From contig CAXBOY010000028.1 in NCBI GenBank assembly GCA_963977405.1, forward strand, positions 1 to 31,589: a stretch of 31,589 bases of DNA, in the 5' to 3' direction. Below are positions 7,188 to 14,871 of this stretch, piece after piece (the first letter of the stretch is position 1; each line of letters opens with the position of its first letter). The stretch comes from UBA5078 sp963977405. GTDB taxonomy: Bacteria > Pseudomonadota > Gammaproteobacteria > Pseudomonadales > Pseudohongiellaceae. The position numbers and the translations under genes are program-made. Below the pieces are notes generated by a model that saw only the letters and a list, made by a program, of their open reading frames with translations, searched no databases and had not been told where the DNA came from.

Positions 7188-8273
7188 TTAAGATAGCCAG
7201 TCGAAGTGTTTAGTTAGACTGGTGAGCTTGAAGCCACGATCAGGAGTTTTGTCTGTCGCTTTATCCGCCTCTAGCGCAGGTCCTTGAATGACTCTAGTGG
7301 TAAAGCTGTCGATATCGAACATGACCAAGCTTGCCTGCTCTTGGGGTAGCAACGCCGCGGGTGTAATGCGAGGCGTTTGCGCGAAGAGGAGGGCGCGGTC
7401 GATCGGTGACCACTGCAGATTGGAGAGCGTATCTTGAGTGCTCAGCACCGTAACTGGTGAGTTCGGCAGATCTGTAGAGCCCAGCAGCAGGCTAGAGCCT
7501 TCATCGCTATAGCTAATCATGGCAAACAGTCGGCCATCGCGTGATAGCACGGGCTGATTCGCACTATAGCTAGCATCCGAGGAAGAGATATTGAGGCTAT
7601 TGGCTCTACTCGAGGCGACCTTTTCGAAACGACCGCCGATGAGCCTGCTAAATGCATCTGAACCGCTAAGATTAATGTCGGCCAGTGGCGCGCTCGCGCC
7701 ATTGCTCTGCGGATTAAAAGTGAAGCCTTGCAAAGAGACCACGACGATTGCTAACAGGGCAAGTGTGCCCATAGCCCATTGCTTCGCATGGGAGCGCCAA
7801 AAACTAGGTAAGGCCTCGATGAAGGCGTATTCAGTATCCAGCTTTGCTTGCTGCGTTCGCTTCGATTCCTGTGTGCTCAGGCGCGGGCTCGGCTGCGGGA
7901 TATAGTCGCGAACCTGACACTGGGCGCTAAGTCGGTATCCGGTCTTAGGAATAGTGTCGATCAGGCGCTTAGGACAGCCATCTAGTTCGAGCTTCTTGCG
8001 CAGCTCGGATACGGCACGGGTCAATGAGTTCTCATTGACAATAACTTTAGGCCAGATCTGATTGATGAGGTGGTCACGGGTCTGCACTTCACCGGGCGCA
8101 TTGGCCAAGAGGCAGAGCAAATGCATCAGGCGTGGCTCTAAGGAGCGTTGCTCGTCCGTTGTAAGGCTGCGCATTTGATTCGCGGCAGGGTCCACCAGCC
8201 ACCCCTCGATAACGAAAGGAGTAGTCCGGCTGTTGCCCTCTTGTTTCTGTGTCGCCATCTCGATTTCCATCAT
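7188..8273 (-). CDS. Membrane-anchored winged-helix regulator, CadC/ToxR type
   Basis: Residues about 20-118 form an OmpR/PhoB-type winged helix; LINQIWPKVIVNENSLTRAVSELRKKL is the recognition region and TIPKTGYRL the wing. A basic linker leads to one transmembrane helix at about 166-185. The remaining ~175 residues should be periplasmic and look like the first part of a TolB/WD40-like propeller (DGRLFAMISYSDEGSSLLL). CadC-like proteins with such sensors are often near 700 residues, so 361 is short. There is no disrupted remainder downstream, and the frame closes cleanly 8 bases from the convergent flavoprotein. Start: ATG 8273; ATG 8258 with GGA ahead is possible. It is divergent from the protease gene and may regulate it. 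Confidence 0.85.
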   Translation of the reverse strand: MMEIEMATQKQEGNSRTTPFVIEGWLVDPAANQMRSLTTDEQRSLEPRLMHLLCLLANAPGEVQTRDHLINQIWPKVIVNENSLTRAVSELRKKLELDGCPKRLIDTIPKTGYRLSAQCQVRDYIPQPSPRLSTQESKRTQQAKLDTEYAFIEALPSFWRSHAKQWAMGTLALLAIVVVSLQGFTFNPQSNGASAPLADINLSGSDAFSRLIGGRFEKVASSRANSLNISSSDASYSANQPVLSRDGRLFAMISYSDEGSSLLLGSTDLPNSPVTVLSTQDTLSNLQWSPIDRALLFAQTPRITPAALLPQEQASLVMFDIDSFTTRVIQGPALEADKATDKTPDRGFKLTSLTKHFDWLS

Positions 8274-8599
8274 AGTACTTGCTCTTGGTCGACTATTGAT
8301 TGGTTCTCTTCACTGCTTTGCGCGATCGTCTACAGGCTTTGACTGCTTTGCGCTGTGGCGGTTCCGTGGTCGTTACATCTTGTTACGTAGTGGCTACTAA
8401 TCCTAGATTCAAATTCTAGCTGAAATTTTCCGATTTCTGCACGTAATTCCTGTTTCTTCACCTTTTCTGGACAAAAAGTTCATCGATTCGGAAGGTAAAG
8501 CATTCGGCGCTGGCCGAGAATTAGCCCCATGAACAAAGCAGTCTCGTCGCCAAGAGGGACTATCGAAACATGATTACCTTTAACTAATGGGGTCTCGAC
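8274..8599. promoter_or_regulatory. Divergent promoter region with repeated motif
   Basis: This 326-base gap separates the CadC-like regulator from the protease gene. ACTGCTTTGCGC occurs at 8312-8323 and again at 8342-8353, exactly 30 bases apart. An inverted 10-base match, CAAAGCAGTC, is at 8534-8543 on the protease side. A short CTAGA/TCTAG inverted repeat lies at 8403-8419. I found no convincing sigma-70 or sigma-E promoter by eye. The repeats are candidate binding sites for the adjacent regulator. Confidence 0.45.
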
Positions 8600-9985
8600 A
8601 TGAAAAAACTAGTGTTAAGTTTGGTTTTATTCACTTCTTTAAGCAGTGCGGCAGTGAGCACTGCATTTGCCGCTCCCCTTGCCGAGCGGGCATCACTGGC
8701 ACCCATGCTAGAACACGTCACCCCAGCCGTGGTGATTGTGTCTACAACACAGACCGCTAACGTTCCTGAATCATTGCGTAATCTAGATGAGAGGGAGTTG
8801 AGACGTTTCTTTAGTGACCCGTCTGCTCGTGGCCTACAGTCAATCCCAGGCCGTGAAGTTCGAGGCATGGGTTCGGGCGTGATCGTGGATGCCGACAAGG
8901 GCTATATCGTGACCAATAATCACGTTATCGCCAATGCCGATGTGATCAATGTTGCATTGCAGGACGGGCGTGAATTCAAGGCCACTCTGATCGGTAGCGA
9001 TCCGAGTACCGATGTAGCACTACTGCAGATTGACGCGACAGAGCTAGAGGCTCTCCAGCTTGCCGAGATCGACGAGGTGCGGGTGGGTGACTACGTCGTG
9101 GCCATTGGCAATCCCTTTGGCGTAGGACAGACGGTGACACAGGGCATCGTCAGTGCCCTAGGCCGTGGTGGACTCAACAACGACAATTATGAGGATTTCA
9201 TTCAAACCGATGCCGCGATCAATATGGGCAACTCTGGTGGCGCGCTCGTCAATCTGGATGGTGAGCTGATAGGAATCAATACCGCGATCATTAGTGGCAG
9301 CGGTACGAGTGCGGGCATCGCCTTCGCGGTGCCAGTCAACATGATCGCTGCAGTAATGGATCAGCTAGAGCAGTTTGGCGAAGTGCGCCGCGGCCAATTA
9401 GGTGTCCAGATTCAAGATCTGACTACCGCGATGGAGTCTGCGCTACAGACAGGCGCAGGAAGAGGGGCACTTGTGACCAGTGTGTTGCCAGGCAGTGCTG
9501 CGGAACGGGCAGGTCTGGAGGTGTCTGACGTGATTGTGGCGGTGGATAAGGACGCTGTTGATAGTGGCCGAGATCTGCGCAATATCGTGGGCTTGCTCCG
9601 ACTCAATCAAGAGGTAACGCTGCAGGTCTATCGCGACGGCAAGAAGCAGTCTCTCAATGCAGTGATCGGTGGGGTGGAAGAAAGCCTCGCTGCCAATGAG
9701 GCACAGCCCAATCGCAGTCTTTCGGATCCAGAGTTTCTCGGTGCCCAACTGCGCAATCTCGACGCGACTCGGAATGCAGGTAATGGTGGCGTAGAAGTCG
9801 TCTCGGTTGAGCAGCAGAGCCCGGCCTGGCGTGCAGGTTTGCGTTCAGGTGATGTGATCTACGAGGTCAATCGCAATGATGTAGAGAGTCTGCAGGACTT
9901 CAATGAGTTGATTGCCGGTCCGTCACCCGTAACTGCGCTATCGGTGGTACGCCAGAATCGCAGAATGTTGGTCATCGTGTCTTGA
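8600..9985 (+). CDS. degQ: Periplasmic serine protease/chaperone, DegQ/DegP (HtrA) family
   Basis: This HtrA protease degrades or holds misfolded periplasmic proteins. It has a Sec signal peptide (cleavage near AFA/A at 24-25), a trypsin-like domain with His108 (TNNHVI), Asp138 (STDVAL) and Ser212 (GNSGGAL), then two PDZ domains at about 260-355 and 370-460. The 461 residues and short linker are closer to DegQ/MucD than to DegP with its long LA loop. Other names (degP, mucD) cannot be excluded. GGGGT lies 8-12 bases ahead of the ATG. No sigma-E-type promoter was evident. The neighbour encoded divergently is a membrane regulator with a periplasmic domain, which would make sense as an envelope-stress sensor. 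Confidence 0.93.
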   Translation: MKKLVLSLVLFTSLSSAAVSTAFAAPLAERASLAPMLEHVTPAVVIVSTTQTANVPESLRNLDERELRRFFSDPSARGLQSIPGREVRGMGSGVIVDADKGYIVTNNHVIANADVINVALQDGREFKATLIGSDPSTDVALLQIDATELEALQLAEIDEVRVGDYVVAIGNPFGVGQTVTQGIVSALGRGGLNNDNYEDFIQTDAAINMGNSGGALVNLDGELIGINTAIISGSGTSAGIAFAVPVNMIAAVMDQLEQFGEVRRGQLGVQIQDLTTAMESALQTGAGRGALVTSVLPGSAAERAGLEVSDVIVAVDKDAVDSGRDLRNIVGLLRLNQEVTLQVYRDGKKQSLNAVIGGVEESLAANEAQPNRSLSDPEFLGAQLRNLDATRNAGNGGVEVVSVEQQSPAWRAGLRSGDVIYEVNRNDVESLQDFNELIAGPSPVTALSVVRQNRRMLVIVS

Positions 9986-10079
9986 GAATAACAGTGCTAA
10001 GGGCTCGATCTATTCTAGGACAAGAGGAGTTTCCTCGACAGACGTAAGTGGGAGGTAAGCACGACTTTAGCAGTCGCTG

Positions 10080-10154
10080 TGCCTGACTTTGGCCGATCGA
10101 GGTACGCCCCGATCGGCATTTTTTTTGCCCAGAAAAAGTGACTGCCTGACTTTG
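10080..10154 (+). repeat. 12-base direct repeats flanking the terminator
   Basis: TGCCTGACTTTG is present at 10080-10091 and 10143-10154, 63 bases apart, with the terminator between them. The ten bases GCCTGACTTT occur again at 11601-11610, just at the nfsA start. The origin of the repeat is unclear. Confidence 0.5.
10092..10126 (+). terminator. Rho-independent terminator after the DegQ-like gene
   Basis: GCCGATCG (10092-10099) pairs perfectly with CGATCGGC (10110-10117) around a 10-base loop, followed by A and eight T residues to 10126. It lies about 106 bases after the protease stop. It also makes a start of the next gene at 10089 implausible. Confidence 0.9.
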
Positions 10155-10241
10155 CCTAGCGGTTTGCAATTGGCTGCGATCGTGCTAACGTCCTGCGCCA
10201 CAAGTCGCTGTTATCTATTTTTGTTTCTCCGGAGTGACCCG

Positions 10242-11447
10242 TTGAGTTTGTACGTAAAATCACTGTTCCGCCTCGTCACCACGCTGTTGATCGTCTGCTG
10301 TGCTTCTATGCAGGTGCTAGCGCAGGGAGCGCCTGCCCAGACGACATTGGCGAAATTGGGCAACTCTGACACTCTTCTCGATCCACTCGAAACTGTGATT
10401 TATGAACCCGATTTCACGGAGTATCTCACTTGGCTAGACGGTGAGATCAATACCTTAGGCGTGCCAGGCGTTGCCATGGCCGTGGTCAGCTCTACTGACA
10501 CCTTGGACCTGCGTACTTGGGGGGTGCGTTCCGCTGGTGAGGATGCATCAGTAGATGCCGACACCCTATTCCGCATCGCATCCGTATCCAAGACCTTTGC
10601 TGGCGCTGTCACGGCTAAATTAGTGCACGACCGTAAGCAGTCTTGGGATACCCCGATCGTGAGTATTTTGCCGCAGTACTCGATAGGCACGCAGGATAGC
10701 TCGCGAGAGATGACCCTGCGTCATGTTCTAAGCCATAGCACTGGGCTTATGCCTCACGCCTATTCGAATATGCTGGATTCCGGCGTCGCCTATAAGAAGA
10801 TCCAAGAAAAGTTTAGAGAAATCCCAACGGTATGCCCACCAGGGCGCTGCTATGGCTATCAGAATGTTGTGTTCTCACTAGTCTCGGACGTAGTAGAGGT
10901 GTCCGAGCACGAGAGCTATGAGCAATACCTGCAGGAGCGCATATTCAATCCCTTAGGCATGCACACGGCCTCGGTAGGACTTAGTGGGTACACCGATTCC
11001 CTGAATGTCAGTTCCGCGCATCAGTTTGGTGGTGAAACTTGGCGAACTACAGGTACTAATGCAGCCTACTATTCGGTGGGCCCTGCGGCGGGCGTTAATG
11101 CGAGCGTGCAAGACATGATCATCTGGGCGCAGGCCAATCTTGGTGCCTTCCCCGAGGTGATGCCCAGCGATGTGCTTAGTGAGCAGCAGACACCCACTGT
11201 AGAGACTCCACGTGGAAGCTATTTCAATCGTTGGCCGCGTCTAGACAAAGCTTGGTATGGCTTGGGTTGGCGAATCTTCGACTATGCGGGTGTCCGCGTC
11301 ATTCACCACGGCGGGGGAGTGCGGGGGTTTCGTTCGGAGTTGGTGCTAGTGCCATCATTAGACATTGCCATGGTCGTCCTGTTTAATGGCGAGACCTCAT
11401 TAGCAAACGATGTAGTACCGCATTTCTTGGACAATATCCTGCCCTAA
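10242..11447 (+). CDS. Secreted serine hydrolase, beta-lactamase class C / family S12
   Basis: From a TTG start at 10242 (GGAG 7 bases ahead) the protein is 401 residues and begins with a Sec signal peptide ending near VLAQ/G (28-29). The three serine beta-lactamase-fold motifs are all present: SVSK at 114-117 with nucleophile Ser114, YQN at 206-208, and HHGG at 355-358 in place of KTG. HHGG with class C topology is typical of EstB-like esterases, D-aminopeptidases and PBP4*-like proteins rather than true AmpC enzymes, so an esterase or peptidase role is likelier than antibiotic resistance. The frame is open back to 10089, but that extension crosses a terminator and lacks a signal sequence. 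Confidence 0.85.
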   Translation: MSLYVKSLFRLVTTLLIVCCASMQVLAQGAPAQTTLAKLGNSDTLLDPLETVIYEPDFTEYLTWLDGEINTLGVPGVAMAVVSSTDTLDLRTWGVRSAGEDASVDADTLFRIASVSKTFAGAVTAKLVHDRKQSWDTPIVSILPQYSIGTQDSSREMTLRHVLSHSTGLMPHAYSNMLDSGVAYKKIQEKFREIPTVCPPGRCYGYQNVVFSLVSDVVEVSEHESYEQYLQERIFNPLGMHTASVGLSGYTDSLNVSSAHQFGGETWRTTGTNAAYYSVGPAAGVNASVQDMIIWAQANLGAFPEVMPSDVLSEQQTPTVETPRGSYFNRWPRLDKAWYGLGWRIFDYAGVRVIHHGGGVRGFRSELVLVPSLDIAMVVLFNGETSLANDVVPHFLDNILP

Positions 11448-11458
11448 ACAAGCAACTT

Positions 11459-11480
11459 GTAGGAGCGCCTGCCCTCGCAA
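11459..11480 (+). repeat. Degenerate REP-like element
   Basis: GTAGGAGCGCCTGCCCTCGC keeps the GTAGGAGCG head of the two better copies 50-100 bases downstream but has diverged in the hairpin part. CTGCCC here can pair with GGGCAG just after it, so a hairpin remains. It starts 12 bases after the serine hydrolase stop. Confidence 0.5.
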
Positions 11481-11508
11481 GGGGGCAGTGCCGCAGCAGA
11501 TCATTCTT

Positions 11509-11578
11509 GTAGGAGCGGGCTTGCCCGCGAATAGTAAAGTGCCACATAGATCCAATTCGCGGGCAAGCCCTCTCCTAC
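11509..11578. repeat. Inverted pair of REP sequences (BIME-like)
   Basis: The copy at 11509-11531 has the GTAGGAG head followed by the palindrome GCGGGCTTGCCCGC. The copy at 11556-11578 is its reverse complement with one mismatch in 23 bases, and 24 bases separate them. A GTAG head with an imperfect hairpin is the known signature of REP elements mobilised by RAYT (TnpA-REP) transposases, and the sequence resembles the abundant Pseudomonas REP family. As one unit they can fold into a long hairpin ending before TTTTT (11581-11585), so the pair may also end the hydrolase transcript. Confidence 0.85.
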
Positions 11579-11609
11579 CATTTTTCCCAACATTTAAGAG
11601 GCCTGACTT

Positions 11610-12347
11610 TTGAACGCAGTTCATGAATTACTCAATTCCCACCGCAGCATTCGAAAATTTACCGATCAGCCTATAAGCGACGAACTCTTGACGACTATCC
11701 TGCGCTCCGGCCAGGCCGCGGCGACCTCGAGTTTCCTACAGGGCGCCACAGTGATTCGCGTGCGCAATCCTGCCAGCCGAGAGAAGCTTGCCGCATTTGC
11801 AGGCAATCAACCCTATGTAAGCAGTGCTGCAGAGTTCTTCGTGCTGTGCGCGGACCTCAAGCGTCCGGGTAATTGCTGTGTGCAATACGACAAGCCTTTC
11901 GAGGGCGATTACACGGAACATTTCATCATCGCCACCGTGGATGTGGCACTGATGGCGCAGAACATGGTGGTGGCCGCCGAGGCGGCGGGCTTGGGCATCT
12001 GCTACATCGGTGGGCTGCGTAATAATCCTCGCGATGTCTCAGACCTGTTGCAGCTTCCCAAAGGCGTCTATCCTGTATTTGGACTCTGCTTGGGCTACCC
12101 AGATCAGGATCCGGAGTGTAAACCGCGCCTGCCCTTAGAAGTGATCGTGAAAGAGGATGTCTATTCCGAAGAGGGGGATGCGCAGCGCATTGCGGAATAC
12201 GACGAACGAGTACGTGAATACTACAAACAACGCACGGGCGGGGGGCATGGCATCGCGTGGAGCGAGCAAGTTGCGACCCTGCTCAGCGAGAAGGCGCGCC
12301 CGCATATGCGCCAGTTCCTCGCCGACCAAGGCTTCAAGATGAAGTAA
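11610..12347 (+). CDS. nfsA: Oxygen-insensitive NADPH nitroreductase NfsA
   Basis: This FMN enzyme reduces nitroaromatics, quinones and related compounds with NADPH in the cytoplasm. The 245-residue protein aligns along its length with E. coli NfsA as I recall it: HRSIRKFTDQPIS (11-23), SSFLQ (40-44), AAEAAGLGICYIGGLRNN (122-139), VFGLCLGYP (156-164) and the NADPH-binding Arg in EYYKQR (208). The start is TTG at 11610 with AGAGG about nine bases ahead; this gives the family's normal N-terminus and there is no in-frame ATG nearby. It converges on the CoA-transferase gene with five bases between the stops. Confidence 0.92.
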   Translation: MNAVHELLNSHRSIRKFTDQPISDELLTTILRSGQAAATSSFLQGATVIRVRNPASREKLAAFAGNQPYVSSAAEFFVLCADLKRPGNCCVQYDKPFEGDYTEHFIIATVDVALMAQNMVVAAEAAGLGICYIGGLRNNPRDVSDLLQLPKGVYPVFGLCLGYPDQDPECKPRLPLEVIVKEDVYSEEGDAQRIAEYDERVREYYKQRTGGGHGIAWSEQVATLLSEKARPHMRQFLADQGFKMK

Positions 12348-12352
12348 GCGTT

Positions 12353-13543
12353 TTAGACTACCCGTTCGCTTCGCAGAGTTTGAATCTCCTGCTCGGAGTA
12401 GCCTAACTCAGTTAAGAGCTGGTCTGTGTGTTCGCCTAACGTCGGGGCGCGGTGTCGTATGCTTGGCGGGGTTAGAGACAGAGATACGGGTGGTCCCATC
12501 ACTGGCGCTGCCTTTTTAAGACCAGGGTAGTCCAAGCGGTGCAATATTCCAGTCGCCGCCACGTGGGGGTCATCCAGTACATCCTGTGGTGACATCACTG
12601 GCCCGGCGGGCAGACGCGCCTCTTCCATTTGGGTCAAAACCTGAGCAGAAGTGCGTTCCGCGCACCATTTTGCCAAGCGTTCGCTAATAAGTTCACCATG
12701 GTCCCCTCGGCTAATGTCATCGCGAAAGCGCGGGTCCTCTAACCAATGAGGCTCACCCATCAGGTTTACCCAGCGCTCGAACAACGGACCTCCCACACTC
12801 TGCACCAATACCCAGCCATCTTTAGTCTTAAAAGTGTCAGCCGGCGCCGAGGTCTGCGAGCGATTAAGAGTAGCTGTGCGGTTGATAGCGAGGGCGTCTT
12901 GCTCAATGGCAATGCCGTTGGTGTAGGTTAGCGCTGTATTGAATAACGAGGCCTCTACCACTTGACCACGCCCAGTCTTCTGTCGCTCCAACAGAGCAGC
13001 CATAGTGCCGTATGCGCTTAGGCTCGCGGTGCCAAAGTCGATAAAGGGGGCATAGGACTTCACCGGTTGCTCCGGCGTGCCGGACATATACATTGCCCCG
13101 GACATCGCCTGCCCGAGGCCGTCGAAGCCTACGCGATTGCTGTAGGGGCCTCCGCTTCCAAAGGCTGAGATAAGGGTCAGGATAATATCGGGCCGCACGG
13201 CGCGCAGGCTCTCGTAGTCTAAGCCCATCGCTTTCAACGTGTCGGGCGGTAGGTTTGCGATTACGACATCGGCACTCGCTACGAGTTTGCGCACTATCTC
13301 TTGCCCCTTGGGCTTCATAGGGTTCAAGGTCATGCCAAGCTTATTGCGGCCAACTTGCATGAATAGCGCGCCATCACCCTGTTCGCTGATGGGGGAGAGG
13401 AAGCGGTCCTCACTCCCTTTTACCTTTTCAATGCGGATGACCTCGGCGCCTAGATCGGCCAGAAGACTGGCGCAGAATGGTCCGGCAATATAGCGGCCGA
13501 AGTCCAAAACTCGGATGCCTTCTAGCACTTTATTAGATGTCAT
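12353..13543 (-). CDS. CaiB/BaiF family (type III) CoA-transferase
   Basis: Type III CoA-transferases move CoA between carboxylic acids through an aspartyl-CoA intermediate, or, as in alpha-methylacyl-CoA racemase, use the fold for isomerisation. The 396-residue protein has the N-terminal LEGIRVLDFGRYIAGPFCASLLADLGAEVI pattern and the catalytic Asp141 in GFDGLGQAMSG. The closing half has the linker and small domain (LPAGPVMSPQDVLDDPHV) expected for full-length members. A very strong GGGGGGGAG precedes the ATG. The substrate cannot be told from sequence; with the nearby acyl-CoA genes it may activate or racemise a branched acid. It has no operon partner. Confidence 0.9.
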   Translation of the reverse strand: MTSNKVLEGIRVLDFGRYIAGPFCASLLADLGAEVIRIEKVKGSEDRFLSPISEQGDGALFMQVGRNKLGMTLNPMKPKGQEIVRKLVASADVVIANLPPDTLKAMGLDYESLRAVRPDIILTLISAFGSGGPYSNRVGFDGLGQAMSGAMYMSGTPEQPVKSYAPFIDFGTASLSAYGTMAALLERQKTGRGQVVEASLFNTALTYTNGIAIEQDALAINRTATLNRSQTSAPADTFKTKDGWVLVQSVGGPLFERWVNLMGEPHWLEDPRFRDDISRGDHGELISERLAKWCAERTSAQVLTQMEEARLPAGPVMSPQDVLDDPHVAATGILHRLDYPGLKKAAPVMGPPVSLSLTPPSIRHRAPTLGEHTDQLLTELGYSEQEIQTLRSERVV

Positions 13544-13815
13544 GCGGTACTCCCCCCCGGAGTGATAATGTGAATTAGCGACGGAATATTAGCATAGCCT
13601 TTGGATCACTGAGCTTTTGTGAATACTTGATGGAGGTCACAGATTTCGCCGCAGCGCTCAAAACAGTCGAGATTTTTGTGAGCATGTTAACAACATAGAA
13701 CCCTAGCAAAGCCCATAATCACCCCAAGTCGAGAGGAAAGTCCCCACCTCCGACTAGTCGAACAGCAGTACCGAAACAGTAATCGCCTTAACTAGAGACC
13801 GAAGGAGCCATCGCC

Positions 13816-13992
13816 ATGAGTGCAGACATCCAACATATTCGTAACGTGCAAGCCTATCGTGAACTGTTGGCAATTCTGCAGAAACCCTATCAAGACGTCT
13901 GCCTCGTCTGCGAAGGCACTGGCAAGGTCTCAGCCTCTCATGTCTGCCTTACCTGTAAAGGCAGCGGGCACCGCTGGTTGAAACTCATCTAA
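13816..13992 (+). CDS. Small DnaJ-type zinc-finger protein (58 residues)
   Basis: An open frame from ATG 13816 to TAA 13992 is preceded by GGAG with 8 bases of spacing. It encodes an N-terminal polar helix-like stretch (about 1-25) and two CxxCxGxG motifs, CLVCEGTG (29-36) and CLTCKGSG (44-51), ending HRWLKLI. One pair of such motifs can hold one zinc ion, as in the DnaJ cysteine-rich domain and in Bacillus anti-TRAP, a protein of similar size. There is no J domain and no membrane segment, so it should be cytoplasmic. Codon use matches the neighbours. A protein-protein or RNA-contact role is possible but unproven. It stands alone between divergent and co-directional genes. Confidence 0.75.
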   Translation: MSADIQHIRNVQAYRELLAILQKPYQDVCLVCEGTGKVSASHVCLTCKGSGHRWLKLI

Positions 13993-14136
13993 GCTAGTAC
14001 TTAGCTAAGCGAATACTAAGGCGGGGCCAGCTATGTGCCTCGCCATTACGCTCGATTCTAGCCATCTGTTAATCCCCCATCCCTTCCTCTACAATGAATC
14101 TCAAAACGAATTCGACCGCACAGAGGGTTTACGCAA

Positions 14137-14859
14137 ATGCGCTATATCGGTTCTTTACTGCTTGTCTTCTCCAGCTTTTTCCTAATCTCCTCCACTTCCC
14201 TGGCTCAGACCGCTCCAGACGGTACCTATATTTATGCTCCCGAGCGCAGCACCGGCGGAATTGGTCGGTTCTATATGGGTCGAGAGATCTCGGGCGTGAT
14301 GGGCTACCAAGCCGCTCAGTGGCTAGAGCGTCCGGAGCGTATTCAGGAGGAAATGCCCGATGAGATGGTGGCGAATCTAAACTTGCGACCTACAGATGTC
14401 GTTGCCGATATCGGTGCGGGCTCTGGCTACTACACGTTCCGCATGGCGGAACTAGTGCCCCAGGGCAAAGTCTTAGCGGTCGATATTCAGCCACAGATGT
14501 TGGATATGATCGAGGAGAGAAAGAGTGCGGAGATGGTCAGCAATGTTGAGGGTATCCTCGGCGACATCGACGACACGCATTTACCTGCAGATCAAGTCGA
14601 TCTCGTCTTACTCGTTGATGCTTATCACGAGTTCTCCCATCCCTGGGAGATGATGAGCAGTATTGTGGAAGGCTTGAAGAGTGGAGGCCGTGTTGTATTG
14701 CTCGAGTACCGTGCCGAAGACGCCAGCATTCCTATTCGTCCGCATCACAAGATGACGCAGGATCAGGTCAAGCGAGAGATGGCAGTATTCGATATGGAGT
14801 TTATTGAAACGCTAGACTTCCTGCCTTGGCAGCACATGATGTTCTTCGCCAAGAAATAA
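14137..14859 (+). CDS. Exported class I SAM-dependent methyltransferase
   Basis: The 240-residue protein starts with a clear signal peptide (MRYIGSLLLVFSSFFLISS, cleavage near LAQ/T) and continues into a Rossmann methyltransferase: motif I VVADIGAGSGYYT (88-100), an acidic residue in VLAVDIQPQML, motif IV-like VDLVLLVDAYHEF, then LKSGGRVVLLEYR. The core is intact, so it is unlikely to be a pseudogene. S-adenosylmethionine is not known to be supplied to the periplasm, so the location and the substrate are puzzling; similar leader-bearing methyltransferases exist in other proteobacteria. GAGGG lies ahead of the ATG. The signal may instead be an anchor. Confidence 0.85.
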   Translation: MRYIGSLLLVFSSFFLISSTSLAQTAPDGTYIYAPERSTGGIGRFYMGREISGVMGYQAAQWLERPERIQEEMPDEMVANLNLRPTDVVADIGAGSGYYTFRMAELVPQGKVLAVDIQPQMLDMIEERKSAEMVSNVEGILGDIDDTHLPADQVDLVLLVDAYHEFSHPWEMMSSIVEGLKSGGRVVLLEYRAEDASIPIRPHHKMTQDQVKREMAVFDMEFIETLDFLPWQHMMFFAKK

Positions 14860-14871
14860 GCTTACTCAACA

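Noticed and set aside
10089..10241. N-terminal extension of the serine hydrolase from ATG 10089
   Set aside because: It starts at the base of the terminator stem-loop after degQ, encodes no signal peptide, and a TTG with a good ribosome site at 10242 gives a proper signal sequence.
14094..14363. 89-residue plus-strand frame overlapping the methyltransferase start
   Set aside because: Out-of-frame shadow of the methyltransferase gene; the signal peptide and SAM motifs belong to the other frame.
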